Part shown: positions 9,331 to 20,500 of the stretch, piece after piece
Layout: each line of letters opens with the position of its first letter
How positions within the stretch are numbered: the first letter of the stretch is position 1
NCBI RefSeq assembly: GCF_900100075.1
Contig: NZ_FNEG01000005.1
Span: forward strand, 310,001 to 374,000
From: Chryseobacterium jejuense
GTDB lineage: Bacteria; Bacteroidota; Bacteroidia; Flavobacteriales; Weeksellaceae
Direction: 5' to 3'
DNA length: 64,000 bases
Program-made: the position numbers and the translations under genes
Notes under the pieces: generated by a model
Seen by the model: the letters and a program-made list of their open reading frames with translations, nothing else
Databases searched by the model: none
Told to the model about the DNA's origin: nothing

Positions 9331-10641
9331 TTATTTTTGTCTGAAATACACTTCAATCGGAACTCCGGTAAACCCGAATTCTTTTCTCAACTGGTTTTCA
9401 GTAAATCTCTTATATGGTTCTTTCACATATTGTGGAAGGTTACAGAAGAATACAAACTGCGGAGATGGTGTAGGAAGCTGAACGCAATATTTAATTTTAA
9501 TATATTTTCCTTTCAACGCCGGTGGTGGTGTATTTTCGAAAATAGGAAGCATTACTTCATTCAGTTTTGAAGTTTTGATCTTCTTTTTACGGTCTTCGTA
9601 TACCTCCATCGCTACTTCTACAGCCTTCAAGATTCTTTGTTTCGTTAAAGCTGATACGAACAGAATCGGAATATCCTGGAACTGACCAATTTTATCCTTG
9701 ATTGCTTTCTCGAAATCACGCATTGTATTGGTTTGCTTGTCTTCAACCAAGTCCCATTTATTCACAAGGATTACAATTCCTTTTCTGTTTTTCTGTGCTA
9801 ATCCGAAGATATTCATATCCTGAGATTCCCATCCCTGAGTAGCATCTACCATGATGATGACAACATCAGAATATTCAATAGAACGGATAGATCTCATTAC
9901 GGAATAGAATTCTAAGTCTTCATTTACTTTAGACTTTCTTCTCATCCCAGCTGTATCTACCAATACAAACTCGTGACCGAATTTATTGTATAAAGTTTGA
10001 ATACTGTCTCTTGTAGTTCCTGCTATATCTGTTACAATATTTCTCTCAACATCTAATAAAGCATTAGTCATTGTAGACTTTCCTACATTTGGACGACCCG
10101 CGATAGTGATTTTAGGCAATCCTTCGAAGGGATCTTTGTATTCTGTAGTTGGGAAATCCCTAACAATATCATCTAGTAAATCTCCGGTTCCAGAACCTGT
10201 AGCAGAAGAAAGAGTGTAATATTTATCGATTCCTAACTGGTAGAATTCTGTTGCAGGAAGTTCTTCTTTAGATGAGTCCACTTTATTAATGACAATATAG
10301 ATAGGCTTGTTAGATCTTCTAAGAAGTCTGTAAATTTCGTAATCGGTATCTGTAAGACCTTCTTCCACGTTCATCATAAATATAATGGAAGTAGCTTCAT
10401 CTACTGCTAATTGTACCTGCTTACGGATTTCTTCTTCAAAGATATCATCTGTACCTACATCATATCCTCCGGTATCAATTACGGTAAAGTCTACTCCATT
10501 CCAGTCAGATTTTCCGTAATGACGGTCTCTGGTAACACCGGCTGTAGAATCTACAATAGCTTCTCTTCTTTCTAATAAACGGTTAAAAAGCGTGGATTTT
10601 CCTACGTTGGGACGTCCAACGATTGCGACAATATTTGACAT
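9331..10641 (-). CDS. der: Ribosome biogenesis GTPase Der (EngA)
   Basis: 436 residues, the normal length. Tandem GTPase domains each carry a GRPNVGKST P-loop (residues 8-16 and about 180), DTGGYD/DTAGMR switch II motifs and NKVD/NKWD guanine-specificity motifs, followed by the C-terminal KH-like domain (APPALKGKYIKIKY region). Essential for 50S subunit maturation. A minus-strand TATCTTTG (10724-10731) matches the -7 consensus about 80 bp upstream. Confidence 0.97.
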   Translation of the reverse strand: MSNIVAIVGRPNVGKSTLFNRLLERREAIVDSTAGVTRDRHYGKSDWNGVDFTVIDTGGYDVGTDDIFEEEIRKQVQLAVDEATSIIFMMNVEEGLTDTDYEIYRLLRRSNKPIYIVINKVDSSKEELPATEFYQLGIDKYYTLSSATGSGTGDLLDDIVRDFPTTEYKDPFEGLPKITIAGRPNVGKSTMTNALLDVERNIVTDIAGTTRDSIQTLYNKFGHEFVLVDTAGMRRKSKVNEDLEFYSVMRSIRSIEYSDVVIIMVDATQGWESQDMNIFGLAQKNRKGIVILVNKWDLVEDKQTNTMRDFEKAIKDKIGQFQDIPILFVSALTKQRILKAVEVAMEVYEDRKKKIKTSKLNEVMLPIFENTPPPALKGKYIKIKYCVQLPTPSPQFVFFCNLPQYVKEPYKRFTENQLRKEFGFTGVPIEVYFRQK

Positions 10642-10858
10642 AAAAAATGTTTAATAATCCTTTTGCTGCGCTAAGGATAAGTTATTAATGGGTTACTCCA
10701 ACTTTTGGAGCCCAATTTTTTTGCAAAGATAAGATTTTATTATTTAGTATTAAAAACCTCTTCTATTTTGACAATTTTTAGTGAAAAATAATTATTTGGA
10801 AATCAACTGATAACGCTACACCACAACGATTATGTTACTATTTTTTTAATTTTGATTT

Positions 10859-10887
10859 TTGTATTTCAAATAATTTTTCTAATTTCG
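10859..10887 (+). promoter_or_regulatory. Promoter of tRNA-Gln
   Basis: TTG (10859-10861), 18 bp, then TAATTTCG (10880-10887). This is a one-mismatch version of TAnnTTTG at canonical Bacteroidota spacing, ending 12 bp before the tRNA. Confidence 0.6.
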
Positions 10888-10899
10888 CAGCATCAAAAC

Positions 10900-10970
10900 A
10901 GACCTATAGTGTAACGGTAGCACTCCGGTTTTTGGTACCGTCAGTCGGGGTTCGAATCCCTGTGGGTCTA
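10900..10970 (+). tRNA. tRNA-Gln (anticodon TTG)
   Basis: A cloverleaf can be folded by eye: acceptor AGACCTA/TGGGTCT, discriminator A970, D-loop with AACGGTA, anticodon loop T-TTTGG-T (10930-10936) with TTG at 10932-10934, T-arm CGGGG-TTCGAAT-CCCTG. The outermost anticodon-stem pair is a C-T mismatch (10925/10941). The 3' CCA is not encoded, as is usual in this phylum. Confidence 0.92.
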
Positions 10971-10979
10971 CAACCAAAC

Positions 10980-11016
10980 AAAAGCAACTCGCTAATTTAC
11001 AGCAAGTTGCTTTTTT
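10980..11016 (+). terminator. Terminator of tRNA-Gln
   Basis: AAAGCAACT (10981-10989) pairs with AGTTGCTTT (11005-11013), and the inner GCT/AGC extends the stem. It is followed by a T-rich run. Confidence 0.8.
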
Positions 11017-11173
11017 GTTTTTGGAAGGTTTTCAAAAATAGAGTTTCTTTATCCAAGCAATTTCTTAATCAATATCTAAATTAGAGTTAAAGTGAACTCA
11101 AACAGTAATCCTAAAAAAAACAAATATAGAGTTGGTATCAATACCCATTTGATACAATGATGAAAAACTTAAT

Positions 11174-11674
11174 ATGAAAACTATATTTTTAAAAAGCCTG
11201 TTTATAATTGGTATATGTTTTACACATATCAGCAAAGCTCAGTCCTTATCTATACACGACTACATTAAATTCTATAACGGGGTTGTTCCTAAATTGACTA
11301 CTATTGCTCCGAATAAAACACAATTTTATGGGCAGAATTTTTCCAAATTCAATACTGAACTCAACAAAAAATATATAAATATTGTAGGATTAGATTATGA
11401 TAGCAAAACAGATACTGGAAAAAAATATTATATTTTAAGATTATTCTTATGTGATTCTAATATGGATAAACCAGCATTAGATAACAGGTATCAAATTCCC
11501 TGGATAACAATTACCTTTGAGGATGAGATTCCTCCTCAAATTAAAAGCATGGTACAGCAGTATCATGGAGAATGGAATAATACTTTTGTTGAATTTTTCT
11601 CAAATATGAAAATAGAAAAAATAAAATTTGTAGGAGTTAAAGGATATAACAACAGTGATTGGTCTGGTAAATGA
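11174..11674 (+). CDS. Secreted hypothetical protein
   Basis: 166 residues, not recognised. A clear Sec signal peptide (about 1-22, ending HISKAQ) is followed by a soluble domain with no cysteine cluster or obvious catalytic motif: several aromatic strands (YYILRLFLCDSN, PWITITFEDEIPP) and a C-terminal FVGVKGYNNSDWSG. No T9SS signal. Single gene with a strong terminator downstream and AT-rich codon use, so possibly accessory. A periplasmic or exported location is the only safe inference. Confidence 0.7.
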   Translation: MKTIFLKSLFIIGICFTHISKAQSLSIHDYIKFYNGVVPKLTTIAPNKTQFYGQNFSKFNTELNKKYINIVGLDYDSKTDTGKKYYILRLFLCDSNMDKPALDNRYQIPWITITFEDEIPPQIKSMVQQYHGEWNNTFVEFFSNMKIEKIKFVGVKGYNNSDWSGK

Positions 11675-11740
11675 TCTATCCAGAAGCATCATGTTTGTAT
11701 GAGTCATATCAAGAATCACACTTACTGACTCCTTAAAAAT

Positions 11741-11777
11741 AAAATAAAGACCATTGCAAGACAATGGTCTTTATTTT
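11741..11777 (+). terminator. Strong hairpin terminator
   Basis: AAAATAAAGACCATTG (11741-11756) and its perfect complement (11762-11777) around a 5-nt loop, followed by T-rich sequence. Could work in both directions. Confidence 0.85.
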
Positions 11778-12109
11778 TTTATAATATTCTTTGCCACCTT
11801 CATTTCTATTATAATCCTTTAAAGTATTAAATAACATTTCATTTTCATTCATAATAATTTTTTCTCCAACCCAATCCCTCTTCATTCAATAATACCTTGA
11901 AGGATTTTTTAACAAGAACTATCAAAATTAGATTTTAACACGACATAATTTAGGACTCTCCATATCTTTTTTATTTTAATGTAATTAAGTCTTAACCCCG
12001 ATCAATTAGTGATAAAACTCATATTAATTCACTCTACAATGAGCGTTAACAAATGTTAAAAAATACTAATTTCGCGTGATTTTAAACGACTAATAATAAA
12101 CAACAGGGA
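11778..12109. other. Intergenic region, AT-rich, weak promoter only
   Basis: No gene is supported. A TAATTTCG element at 12067-12074, preceded by TTA at 18 bp, is a weak promoter candidate for the T9SS protein at 12110. A 50-codon minus-strand ORF (11733-11885) runs through the terminator hairpin and is not credited. Confidence 0.5.
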
Positions 12110-13741
12110 ATGAAAAAACTTTATCTCAGTGCATGGACTTTGTGCACCGTTTTAGGAGTATCTGCTCAGGAAGTTGTTTGGCAAAAAGATATCAAATCCT
12201 CTACTCAGGATTTTCTAAGCCAGATTACCACGACCATCGATCAGCAATACCTTATTACAGGGAGCTCAATCCAAATTAAAAACGAGTCACAAACTCTTAA
12301 CAGCCAAAAACAAAACAATGGCTACGATTTTCACTTGATAAAGCTCAATCAGCAAGGAAATGAAGCCTGGGAAAAATATTTCTCAGGAAATAACCACGAT
12401 TACTTATCTGCAACGGTAACTACTCAGGATGGAGGTTTTCTGTTAGCTGGAACCTCCTATTCAGGAAAAGGATTGGATAAAAAAGAAGATTCCAAGGGAG
12501 GATCAGATATCTGGCTGATCAGGATCAATGAATTCGGAGATGAATTATGGCAAAAAACACTAGGCACTTCTTCCGATGAAGAAGCCAGAGCAGTCATCCA
12601 AAGTACAGATTTAGGTTTTTTTGTTGCTGGAAATGTACAAAGTACTTCCAATGGTTTTGGTTCTAAAGATGTCTGGATCACCAGACTGGATAAAGACGGA
12701 AAAGAGCTCTCTCAACTGATTTTAGGTGGAAAAGGCTTAGACGAAGTTGAAAAAATGATTCCAACAAAAGATGGTGGAGCCTTATTGGGAATTTATTCAA
12801 GAAGTTCTGAGATTCGCGATGCAGGTTCCTGGGTTAGAACCCGCGAAGAGAAGTCTTCTGGTGAAAGATCTGTTAGCTCAACAACCATTAGCCAAATGCC
12901 AAAAGCCAGCAGCAATTTCGGTGAAGGCGACTATTGGGTTATCAAACTGGAGAAAAACGGAAAAGTAGAGTGGGAAAAGAATTTTGGAGGTAAAGGAGAT
13001 GATCATATCAGAACACTGGCTTTAACTGCAAATGGTTATATCATTGGTGGTGAATCCAGATCCGAAAGATCCGGAAACAAAACAGTAGGGATTGAAGAAG
13101 GAACAGACCTTTGGATTATTGCTCTTAATGAAAGAGGTGATGAGCAGTGGCAAAAATCTTACAATTTTAAAAACCGTGATATTCTAATGGGAATGAGCGT
13201 GATTCATTCTGCAGATACTCAATCTTCAAAAGGAATCTTGTTAGGTGGTTACACTCAAGCCGAAGGAAGAATACTAGAAAATGATGAAACCTTTTGGATG
13301 CTGTATCTGGATGGAAACGGGAATGAACAGTGGCGGAAACATGTAGCAGGAGAATCCAGACAAAAAGAAGAGAGACTTTCAGATTTGAAACTGAATAGAG
13401 ATGGTTCTATTATTTTAGCCGGAACCAGTGCCAAAGAACTTGGTAAGGAGAACTGGAAGATTGTAAAGCTGGGTGATAAACAAGTGAATGATCTGATAGA
13501 GAAATATGATATTAAAATTTATCCAAATCCGGTATCGGATTATGCGTATGTAGAAATTGGTTTTGATTTTAAAGAGGCTGACATTATGCTGTATGATATG
13601 AGCGGAAGGCAACTTCAGAACTTTAAAACAAAGAATAAAGTTACCAAGATTAATACCCAGGCTTTGGTACAAGGGGGGTATTTAGTAACAATAAAAACGG
13701 ATAACAATAAAACAGCAAATGCTAAAATTATTAAGAAGTAA
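12110..13741 (+). CDS. T9SS-secreted repeat protein with type A sorting domain
   Basis: 543 residues. Signal peptide (1-20, ending GVSAQ). About seven to eight imperfect repeats of roughly 50 residues contain DGGxLLxGxS, then DxWxIKLxxxGxxxWxKxxGG; they probably form a beta-propeller-like array. The C-terminus has YPNPVSDYAYVEIG, YDMSGRQLQ and ends in KIIKK, the T9SS type A sorting signature, so it is exported through the outer membrane and anchored or released. It lies 5 bp upstream of the first RHS-type gene and is likely cotranscribed with it, placing it in the RHS locus. Exact function unknown. Confidence 0.85.
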   Translation: MKKLYLSAWTLCTVLGVSAQEVVWQKDIKSSTQDFLSQITTTIDQQYLITGSSIQIKNESQTLNSQKQNNGYDFHLIKLNQQGNEAWEKYFSGNNHDYLSATVTTQDGGFLLAGTSYSGKGLDKKEDSKGGSDIWLIRINEFGDELWQKTLGTSSDEEARAVIQSTDLGFFVAGNVQSTSNGFGSKDVWITRLDKDGKELSQLILGGKGLDEVEKMIPTKDGGALLGIYSRSSEIRDAGSWVRTREEKSSGERSVSSTTISQMPKASSNFGEGDYWVIKLEKNGKVEWEKNFGGKGDDHIRTLALTANGYIIGGESRSERSGNKTVGIEEGTDLWIIALNERGDEQWQKSYNFKNRDILMGMSVIHSADTQSSKGILLGGYTQAEGRILENDETFWMLYLDGNGNEQWRKHVAGESRQKEERLSDLKLNRDGSIILAGTSAKELGKENWKIVKLGDKQVNDLIEKYDIKIYPNPVSDYAYVEIGFDFKEADIMLYDMSGRQLQNFKTKNKVTKINTQALVQGGYLVTIKTDNNKTANAKIIKK

Positions 13742-13746
13742 TAATA

Positions 13747-16700
13747 ATGAAGAAGATTTTAATAACAATAATATTCATACTCATATATTCAATCGGGTTT
13801 TCCCAAATATTTAAAGACCCTAGAAATATATTTCCGTATGCGCCAGAAACAAGTAGTTTGGTAAAATATCAGGAGACACCTGTTTCTAACTATACAGGAG
13901 TTCCTAATATCTCAATACCTATCTATACTATTAAATCTGGAAGTACAGAAGTTCCCATTACGTTAAACTACCATTCTGGAGGAATTCTAGTTTCAGAAAT
14001 TGCAGGTACTGTAGGTTTAGGCTGGTCTATTGGTACTATTTCGCCTATTACCAGAAAAGTTAATGGATATACAGATGAAAATGGAGTTATGAAACACAAT
14101 GATAATATTGAGGGATTTCTTACTAGTGGAATAGATAATCAACAGCTGAGGTTGATTTCTGCAACAAATGGAATGTATAATGAATCTATTGCTGACCTCA
14201 TGTCAGATGAGTTTAATTTATCTATAAACAATTTTACAGGTAGTTTTTTATATAATCCTAAAAATAAAAGGATTGCAACTTTTCCAATGTCAGATTTGAA
14301 GATTGATTATTATATCAAAAATATCAGAACAAATAGAAATCAAATTGATACTATTAATGTTACTGCTACTGATGGATTAAAGTATACTTTTGGAGGAGAT
14401 GGGGTAGAAACTTTCAGTTATAACGGTGGTATGTCAGAAAGTAACTATTATGGAGCAAATGCTTGGAAAATTAAGAAAATAAAAGGAACTGATAATAATG
14501 AAATTAATTTCTCTTATATATCGAATAATATTCTTAAACGAGAACTTCCTCCACAAGTGAAATTTATCAAATACACTCGCTATAATTATGGGACAGGGTG
14601 TAATTTTCCAGACCCATCTGGTTCTGAAGGAATAACCCCAAATTTTGATACACAATACTCGACGAAAGAAGCTCTATTAGATAAAATAGAGACTACAGAT
14701 GCTATTGTAAACTTTATCTATTCTAATCGATTAGATTTTAGCGATTTAAAAAAACTAGATAAGATTATTATTAGAAGTAAATCAGGGGAGTTCATTTCTG
14801 AAAAAAAATTTAATTATGATTATTTTCAAACTATAATTGAAGCTTCAGGCACTACAGATCCAACAGAAAATCCAGCTAAAAAATTAAAATTGATTTCTTA
14901 TGATGAATGTGACAAGGGTGGAAAATGTATTTCTACTTCATTTGAATATTATGAGAGTTCCAACATGACACAACGATTATCTTATGCAACAGATCACTGG
15001 GGATACTATAATGGTCAACTTAACAATGATGGTTTTCCCAATGTCCCTATAAAATACATTGATACTAGGACAGGTATTCCTACTACCATTAAGGGGTTTG
15101 TTTCTGATCTTGGAAATAATGTTATTCAGAAATCAGATAAAAACGTTAGCCCTAGCCTTGTTAAAACATTTTCACTAAAATCGATTACATATCCTGAGGG
15201 TGGAAAGAATGAATACATTTATGAAGCTAATACAGCAAGTTCTTTTTTATATAAGCCTAATGAAGAACATTATTTTCTTCCCCCTAAAAAGAAACCTACA
15301 AAAAGTAGTTTTTTTAAAGTAAGTGGATATGCAAATGGTCCTAACTTAATTACAGATGATCCTGCTGCACCAACAACTGATGCTGGACCTGTAAAAACTT
15401 ATGTTTGGGAAGTTGATTTAACAAACTATGATAAAGAGGAAACGTTGAATATAGATTATAGTTCCACCTTTAAAGCTTCTAATTTTTCAAATCATATAAG
15501 CGAAAGTTCTATAATTGCTGAATTAAGTATTTTTTATTACAAAAATGGCGTAAAGACCTACTGGTTTCAAGGATCTCCAATGGGAAATACACAATCAATT
15601 TACAGACATCGCTTTAATAATACGGATGTTCCCAATCAAAAAGTTTATGCTGAAATAAAGCATGAATATTGGGGTGGATTAAATTGGGGAAGTAATCTTT
15701 CTGATTATATCTTTTTTTATTCACAAATTACTTTTAGTTGGGATGAAAAAGATCCTAATTTCAAGCCATATGATGATATTGTCTATGGCGGAGGAATCAG
15801 AATAAAAGAAATTAAACAATACGATAGAAATCAATATACATCTTCAACTAAATACTTTTATAAAAAAGAAGAAAATAGCAAGCTTTCAAGTGGAGTATTG
15901 TTTAATATTCCTATGTATACTAAAAATAATCGTTTTGGACAAATTAAAGGTCATGCATGTTCTGGTGATACAGGTGCTTTAAAAACTATTGAAGATGGAA
16001 CAGAAATTTCAGTCAGACCTGCTATTGCTGGGATGAGAACCCAAGGTAAAACTATTGGCTATACAAATGTAGAAGTGATTAAAACAGATGCAGCCAATAA
16101 TACTAAAGGTAAAGAAATTTATCAATATTATATTGAGCCTCCATTACAAACTGGAGATAATTCACTTGCTTATGTAGAGAGCACTCAGGCAAAATACGAA
16201 TTTATGGAAAGTAGAGATTGGAGAAATGGTGAATTATTAAAATATATAGCCTTAAATAATGACAATGATACCTTAAAAACTATTAAAAGAGACTTTTATC
16301 TTTCCGGGCCACCACGAGCGACAGCAGACTATTATAATCAGAGAAATGTAAAGATGTTATTATATGCTCTAATTTCACCCATTGATTATTGGCCGGGAGG
16401 AACTCCATTAAGGAATATTTATGCAGGTGCTTCAATGATGGATCCAGATGTTTCTATCAATGGTATTTTTCCCTCCTATATAGGTTTAAATACTACTACT
16501 CAACCTGGTTACTTTCCTATATTTGTAAAGCATACTGATGCATTTTTATTGAGAAAAGAAACCTATACAGACTATTTTAGTGGTGGAAAAAAGGTCATAA
16601 AAACATCAGAATATTTTTATGATGAACCATTATACCCTATTCAATTAACCTCCAAGAAAGAATCATTTTCAGAGGGAAGTACTCTTAATACAACATTCAA

Positions 16701-17352
16701 ATATGCTTATAATAAAGCAAATCAATTAATGATTGATAAAAATATGATTAGTATCCCACTAGAGATAATTACTATAAATAATTCAGCTAATACTTTAAGG
16801 AAAACAGAAACTATTTATCCAACTTCAACACCAACATTTCAAACAGGAAATTTAGTACTTCCCATTTCTGTATTATCTTATGATCTTCAAAACCCTACAA
16901 TTCCATCTGTTGAAGTAAACTATGATAAATACGATAAAAAAGGTAATCTTCTCCAATATACAACTAAGGGTGGAGTTTCCACAGTTATCATCTGGGGATA
17001 TAATGGGACTCAGCCAATTGCTAAGATTGAAAATGCAAAACTTGAAAACATTGGGCAATCTCTTATAGACAGTATAGTCAATGCATCTGACTTAGATGCT
17101 AAGCAAGGAACGGATACTTCAGATGAGAATCTCATTAAAGAATTAAATACTTTCAGAAATAACCCTGCTTTATCCGGTTATCAGATCACTACCTACAGCT
17201 ATGATCCATTGATAGGGGTTCGAAGCATCACTCCACCATCTGGAATCAGAGAGGTCTATGTTTATGATTCGGCTAACCGACTTAAAGAAATAAGAGAGCA
17301 AAGCAACACAGGAAAACTATTAAAAGAATTTAAATATAACTATAAACCGTAA
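13747..17352 (+). CDS. Large secreted RHS-associated protein (first of the RHS pair)
   Basis: 1201 residues. Signal peptide (about 1-19, ending GFSQ). The N-terminal region (YQETPVSNYTGVPNISIPIYTI, LNYHSGGILVSEIAGTVGLGWS) is the conserved start of Bacteroidota proteins found before DUF6443-RHS genes and resembles the SpvB/TcaC-like front of toxin-complex proteins. YD-like repeats appear towards the end (YDKYDKKGNLLQYTTKGG, IWGYNGTQPIAKIENA, TYSYDPLIGV, YVYDSANRLKEIREQ). No RHS core cleavage motif and no toxin tip. It probably builds part of a shell or carrier for the second RHS protein (inference). Codon use is AT-rich in the middle part. Confidence 0.75.
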   Translation: MKKILITIIFILIYSIGFSQIFKDPRNIFPYAPETSSLVKYQETPVSNYTGVPNISIPIYTIKSGSTEVPITLNYHSGGILVSEIAGTVGLGWSIGTISPITRKVNGYTDENGVMKHNDNIEGFLTSGIDNQQLRLISATNGMYNESIADLMSDEFNLSINNFTGSFLYNPKNKRIATFPMSDLKIDYYIKNIRTNRNQIDTINVTATDGLKYTFGGDGVETFSYNGGMSESNYYGANAWKIKKIKGTDNNEINFSYISNNILKRELPPQVKFIKYTRYNYGTGCNFPDPSGSEGITPNFDTQYSTKEALLDKIETTDAIVNFIYSNRLDFSDLKKLDKIIIRSKSGEFISEKKFNYDYFQTIIEASGTTDPTENPAKKLKLISYDECDKGGKCISTSFEYYESSNMTQRLSYATDHWGYYNGQLNNDGFPNVPIKYIDTRTGIPTTIKGFVSDLGNNVIQKSDKNVSPSLVKTFSLKSITYPEGGKNEYIYEANTASSFLYKPNEEHYFLPPKKKPTKSSFFKVSGYANGPNLITDDPAAPTTDAGPVKTYVWEVDLTNYDKEETLNIDYSSTFKASNFSNHISESSIIAELSIFYYKNGVKTYWFQGSPMGNTQSIYRHRFNNTDVPNQKVYAEIKHEYWGGLNWGSNLSDYIFFYSQITFSWDEKDPNFKPYDDIVYGGGIRIKEIKQYDRNQYTSSTKYFYKKEENSKLSSGVLFNIPMYTKNNRFGQIKGHACSGDTGALKTIEDGTEISVRPAIAGMRTQGKTIGYTNVEVIKTDAANNTKGKEIYQYYIEPPLQTGDNSLAYVESTQAKYEFMESRDWRNGELLKYIALNNDNDTLKTIKRDFYLSGPPRATADYYNQRNVKMLLYALISPIDYWPGGTPLRNIYAGASMMDPDVSINGIFPSYIGLNTTTQPGYFPIFVKHTDAFLLRKETYTDYFSGGKKVIKTSEYFYDEPLYPIQLTSKKESFSEGSTLNTTFKYAYNKANQLMIDKNMISIPLEIITINNSANTLRKTETIYPTSTPTFQTGNLVLPISVLSYDLQNPTIPSVEVNYDKYDKKGNLLQYTTKGGVSTVIIWGYNGTQPIAKIENAKLENIGQSLIDSIVNASDLDAKQGTDTSDENLIKELNTFRNNPALSGYQITTYSYDPLIGVRSITPPSGIREVYVYDSANRLKEIREQSNTGKLLKEFKYNYKP

Positions 17353-17363
17353 TAACTCAAATT

Positions 17364-17507
17364 ATGAAAAAAATAATATTCACTACAGGAGCTTTAGTAG
17401 TTCCATTATATATATCAGCAGATATTTTCCATACAGTATCACCTACATCCCTATCAGTTAATTTAGAAATTGGGTCTTATGATTCTCATTTCATTGTACA
17501 GTATTAA
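17364..17507 (+). CDS. 47-residue putative secreted peptide between the RHS genes
   Basis: ATG at 17364, TAA at 17505-17507. The product begins MKKIIFTTGALVVPLYISA, a short positively charged, hydrophobic signal-like segment, followed by 28 polar residues ending SHFIVQY. It lies 11 bp after the first RHS-type gene and 17 bp before the second, in the same direction, so it fills the gap as an operon member would. No family recognised. A chance ORF cannot be excluded; conservation in other RHS loci would decide. Confidence 0.5.
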   Translation: MKKIIFTTGALVVPLYISADIFHTVSPTSLSVNLEIGSYDSHFIVQY

Positions 17508-17524
17508 CCTGCTAATATAGAATA

Positions 17525-20500
17525 ATGCATAAAAAAATATATATAAGCATAGGGCTGTTATGGAGTCTTCATCATTTTGGACAGATTGTTTTAACAACCC
17601 CTCCTACTCCTAATACCGAAGTGGCAGACCCTGTAAGTATACGCATGCTTCCAGGATTCAAATTCAGTTCAGTCAACGGTACATTTCGTGCTTACATTGG
17701 CGGGGCACCCTCTGGTAGTGGAGAAACCTATACCCCTATCACTGTAGATTATTCGTCCAATAATATTCCAGGTACCGAAAATTATATTTATACCAGACAG
17801 TATTTAGTGCCCACTACAGTTTCAGACGGATCTCTTCAGCAAATACAAAATATTCAGTTTTTTGATGGATTGGGAAGACCTAAACAGGCTGTCAGTATAA
17901 AATCTACCTCTAGCGGAAAAGACCTTGTAACTCATATTCCTTATGACGGATTTGGAAGACAGGTTGATAGTTGGCTTCCTGTTCCTATGGCCTCATTAAA
18001 TGGAAATATTCAGACCGGAGTAGAAACTAGTGCGAATAGTTATTATCAGTCTAATGATATTAATGATTCCTATCCTTTTGCTCATAAAACCCTGGAAAAT
18101 TCTCCACTTAATAGAGTTTTAAACCAGAATAGCCCTGGTAATGACTGGAAAAACAAACCTGTTGTTTTTGGATATGAAGCTAATGTACAGGGCGAAGTTA
18201 AAAAATATACAACAGTCACTACATGGCCAGATGGAGCTACTTCCTCTGAACTAAGCATATCTGGCACCTATGGAGAGGCACAGTTGTATAAAAATACAGT
18301 AACCGATGAAGACCATAATAAAACCATAGAATTTAAAAATGGTAAAGGACAGACTCTGTTGGTCAGAAAAGTAATCAGTTCCTCAGAAAATGCAGATACT
18401 TATTATGTCTATAATGAATACGATCAGCTGGCATTTGTTATCCCACCTTTAGCCTCCGTGGCATCAGCCGTTTCCGCTACAATAAAAGAAGATCTTTGCT
18501 ACCAGTACAGATATGATGGTAGAAGCAGGCTTGTAGAAAAGAAACTACCTGGCAAAGGTTGGGAAAAGATGGTATATGATAAATCAGACAGGCTGATTTT
18601 ATCTCAGGATGCCAATCTCAAAGATCAAAACAAATGGATTATTAACAAATATGATAAGTTCGGAAGGATTGTTTATACAGGATTGTTAACAGGCGGTGAA
18701 AGAGCAGGTCGACAGAATGAAATCAAGGATTTGGTAATTACTGAAGAAAGAAATACAACAGGATTTAGCCGAAATGGTATTACCGCATACTATACAGATA
18801 ATTACTTTATTGGAGAAATACCAACCATTCTGAGTGTCAATTATTATGATACTTATCCTCAGGAAGCACCAGTAGTCACTACGGTTTTAAATCAGGAAGC
18901 ATTACCACAGACTCAGAATTCAGAAGTGAGTACTAAAAGCCTTCCCACAGCCAGCTACACTAAGAATATTGAAAATGACAGCTGGACAAAAGTATATACC
19001 TATTATGATAAGAGAGGACGAGTAATTGCTACCCACTCTTTAAATCATTTGGGCGGATACACCAAGACTGAAAGTTCTCTGAAATTTTCAGGAGTCCCAG
19101 AATATACCCTTATTGAGCATAAAAGAACAGCCAATGACCCGAAGGTCAACATTAAGGAAACCTTTGAATATGATCATCAGGAAAGATTAGTAAGACATTG
19201 GAATCAGGTAAATGGAGGAACTCAGGAACTTCTTGCTGAAAACCTTTATAATGATCTGGGGCAATTGCGAGTTAAAAATGTAGGAAATACCGCAGGCAGC
19301 CCGCTGCAGAGTGTTAAATATGCCTACAATATAAGAGGTTGGGTGACTAAACTTAATGACCCTACCAATTTACAGAATAAACTTTTTGCTTACGAACTTC
19401 GTTATAGTAACCCAAACAATCAGTATTCAGGCTCTGCAAAATACAACGGAAACATTTCCCAGATGTCATGGACTACTCAAAATGATGCTGTACTGAGAAA
19501 TTATTCTTATGAATACGATGCCCTTAACCGCCTTAAGGAAGGTCGTTTCTGGGATGCCATGAATTTAGAAAGAGGAGAATACCACGAACAGCTTACCTAT
19601 GACCTTAATGGGAATATTAAAACGCTTTTAAGAAGAGGAAAGCAGCTTCCAGGATACACAGCACCAGAAGTAATGGACCATCTGGAATACCATTATGAGA
19701 ATGGGGAACAAAGTAATAAGTTGTCTTATCTTAAAGAAATAGGAACCGGAAATGCCCTAAGTGGATATCCATTAGCAGCTGGAAGTACCGGAAGTACTAT
19801 TACCTATGATGTAAATGGAAATATGACGACTCAGGTGGATAAAGGAATTTCTTCTATTCAATATAATTATCTAAATTTACCTGGAAAGATTACCCAAAAC
19901 TCCAAAGTAACTGATTATATGTACAGAGCAGATGGAGTAAAGGTGAGAAAGGTTTTCGGAACAGAAACAACCGATTATCTGGATGGCTTCCAATATACCA
20001 ATTCGATATTAAAGTTCTTCCCAACAGCAGAAGGCTATTTTAATGTTGAGACCGGAAAATATGTTTATAATTATACAGATCATCTTGGAAATACCAGATT
20101 GAGTTATTCTAAAAATGGATTAGGAGCTGAGATCATTGAGGAAAATAATTATTATCCTTTTGGATTAAAACATGAGGGGTATAATACTCTGCTAGGGAAC
20201 TTTGCATATCAGTATAAGTACAACGGAAAGGAACTTCAAGAGACAGGAATGTACGATTATGGGGCAAGAATGTATATGCCTGATCTAGGACGTTGGGGGG
20301 TACATGATCCTGCTTCTGAATACCTTTCCGAATTCTCACCTTATACGTTTACTTTTAATGACCCTATTGGATTTGTTGACAATGATGGTGAATTTCCGGG
20401 ACCGGCAGGTGCTATCATAGGAATATTAGCCGATTATGCAGGCCAGGTTGGCTACAATTACTTTTTAGGTGATTCAAATTTTAATCTTCGCCATGCAATG

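Noticed and set aside
11733..11885. 50-codon minus-strand ORF with reasonable composition (MNENEMLFNTLKDYNRNEGG region)
   Set aside because: Its last third runs through a perfect terminator hairpin, no promoter is seen, and the protein-like stretch seems to change frame. At most it is a decayed remnant.
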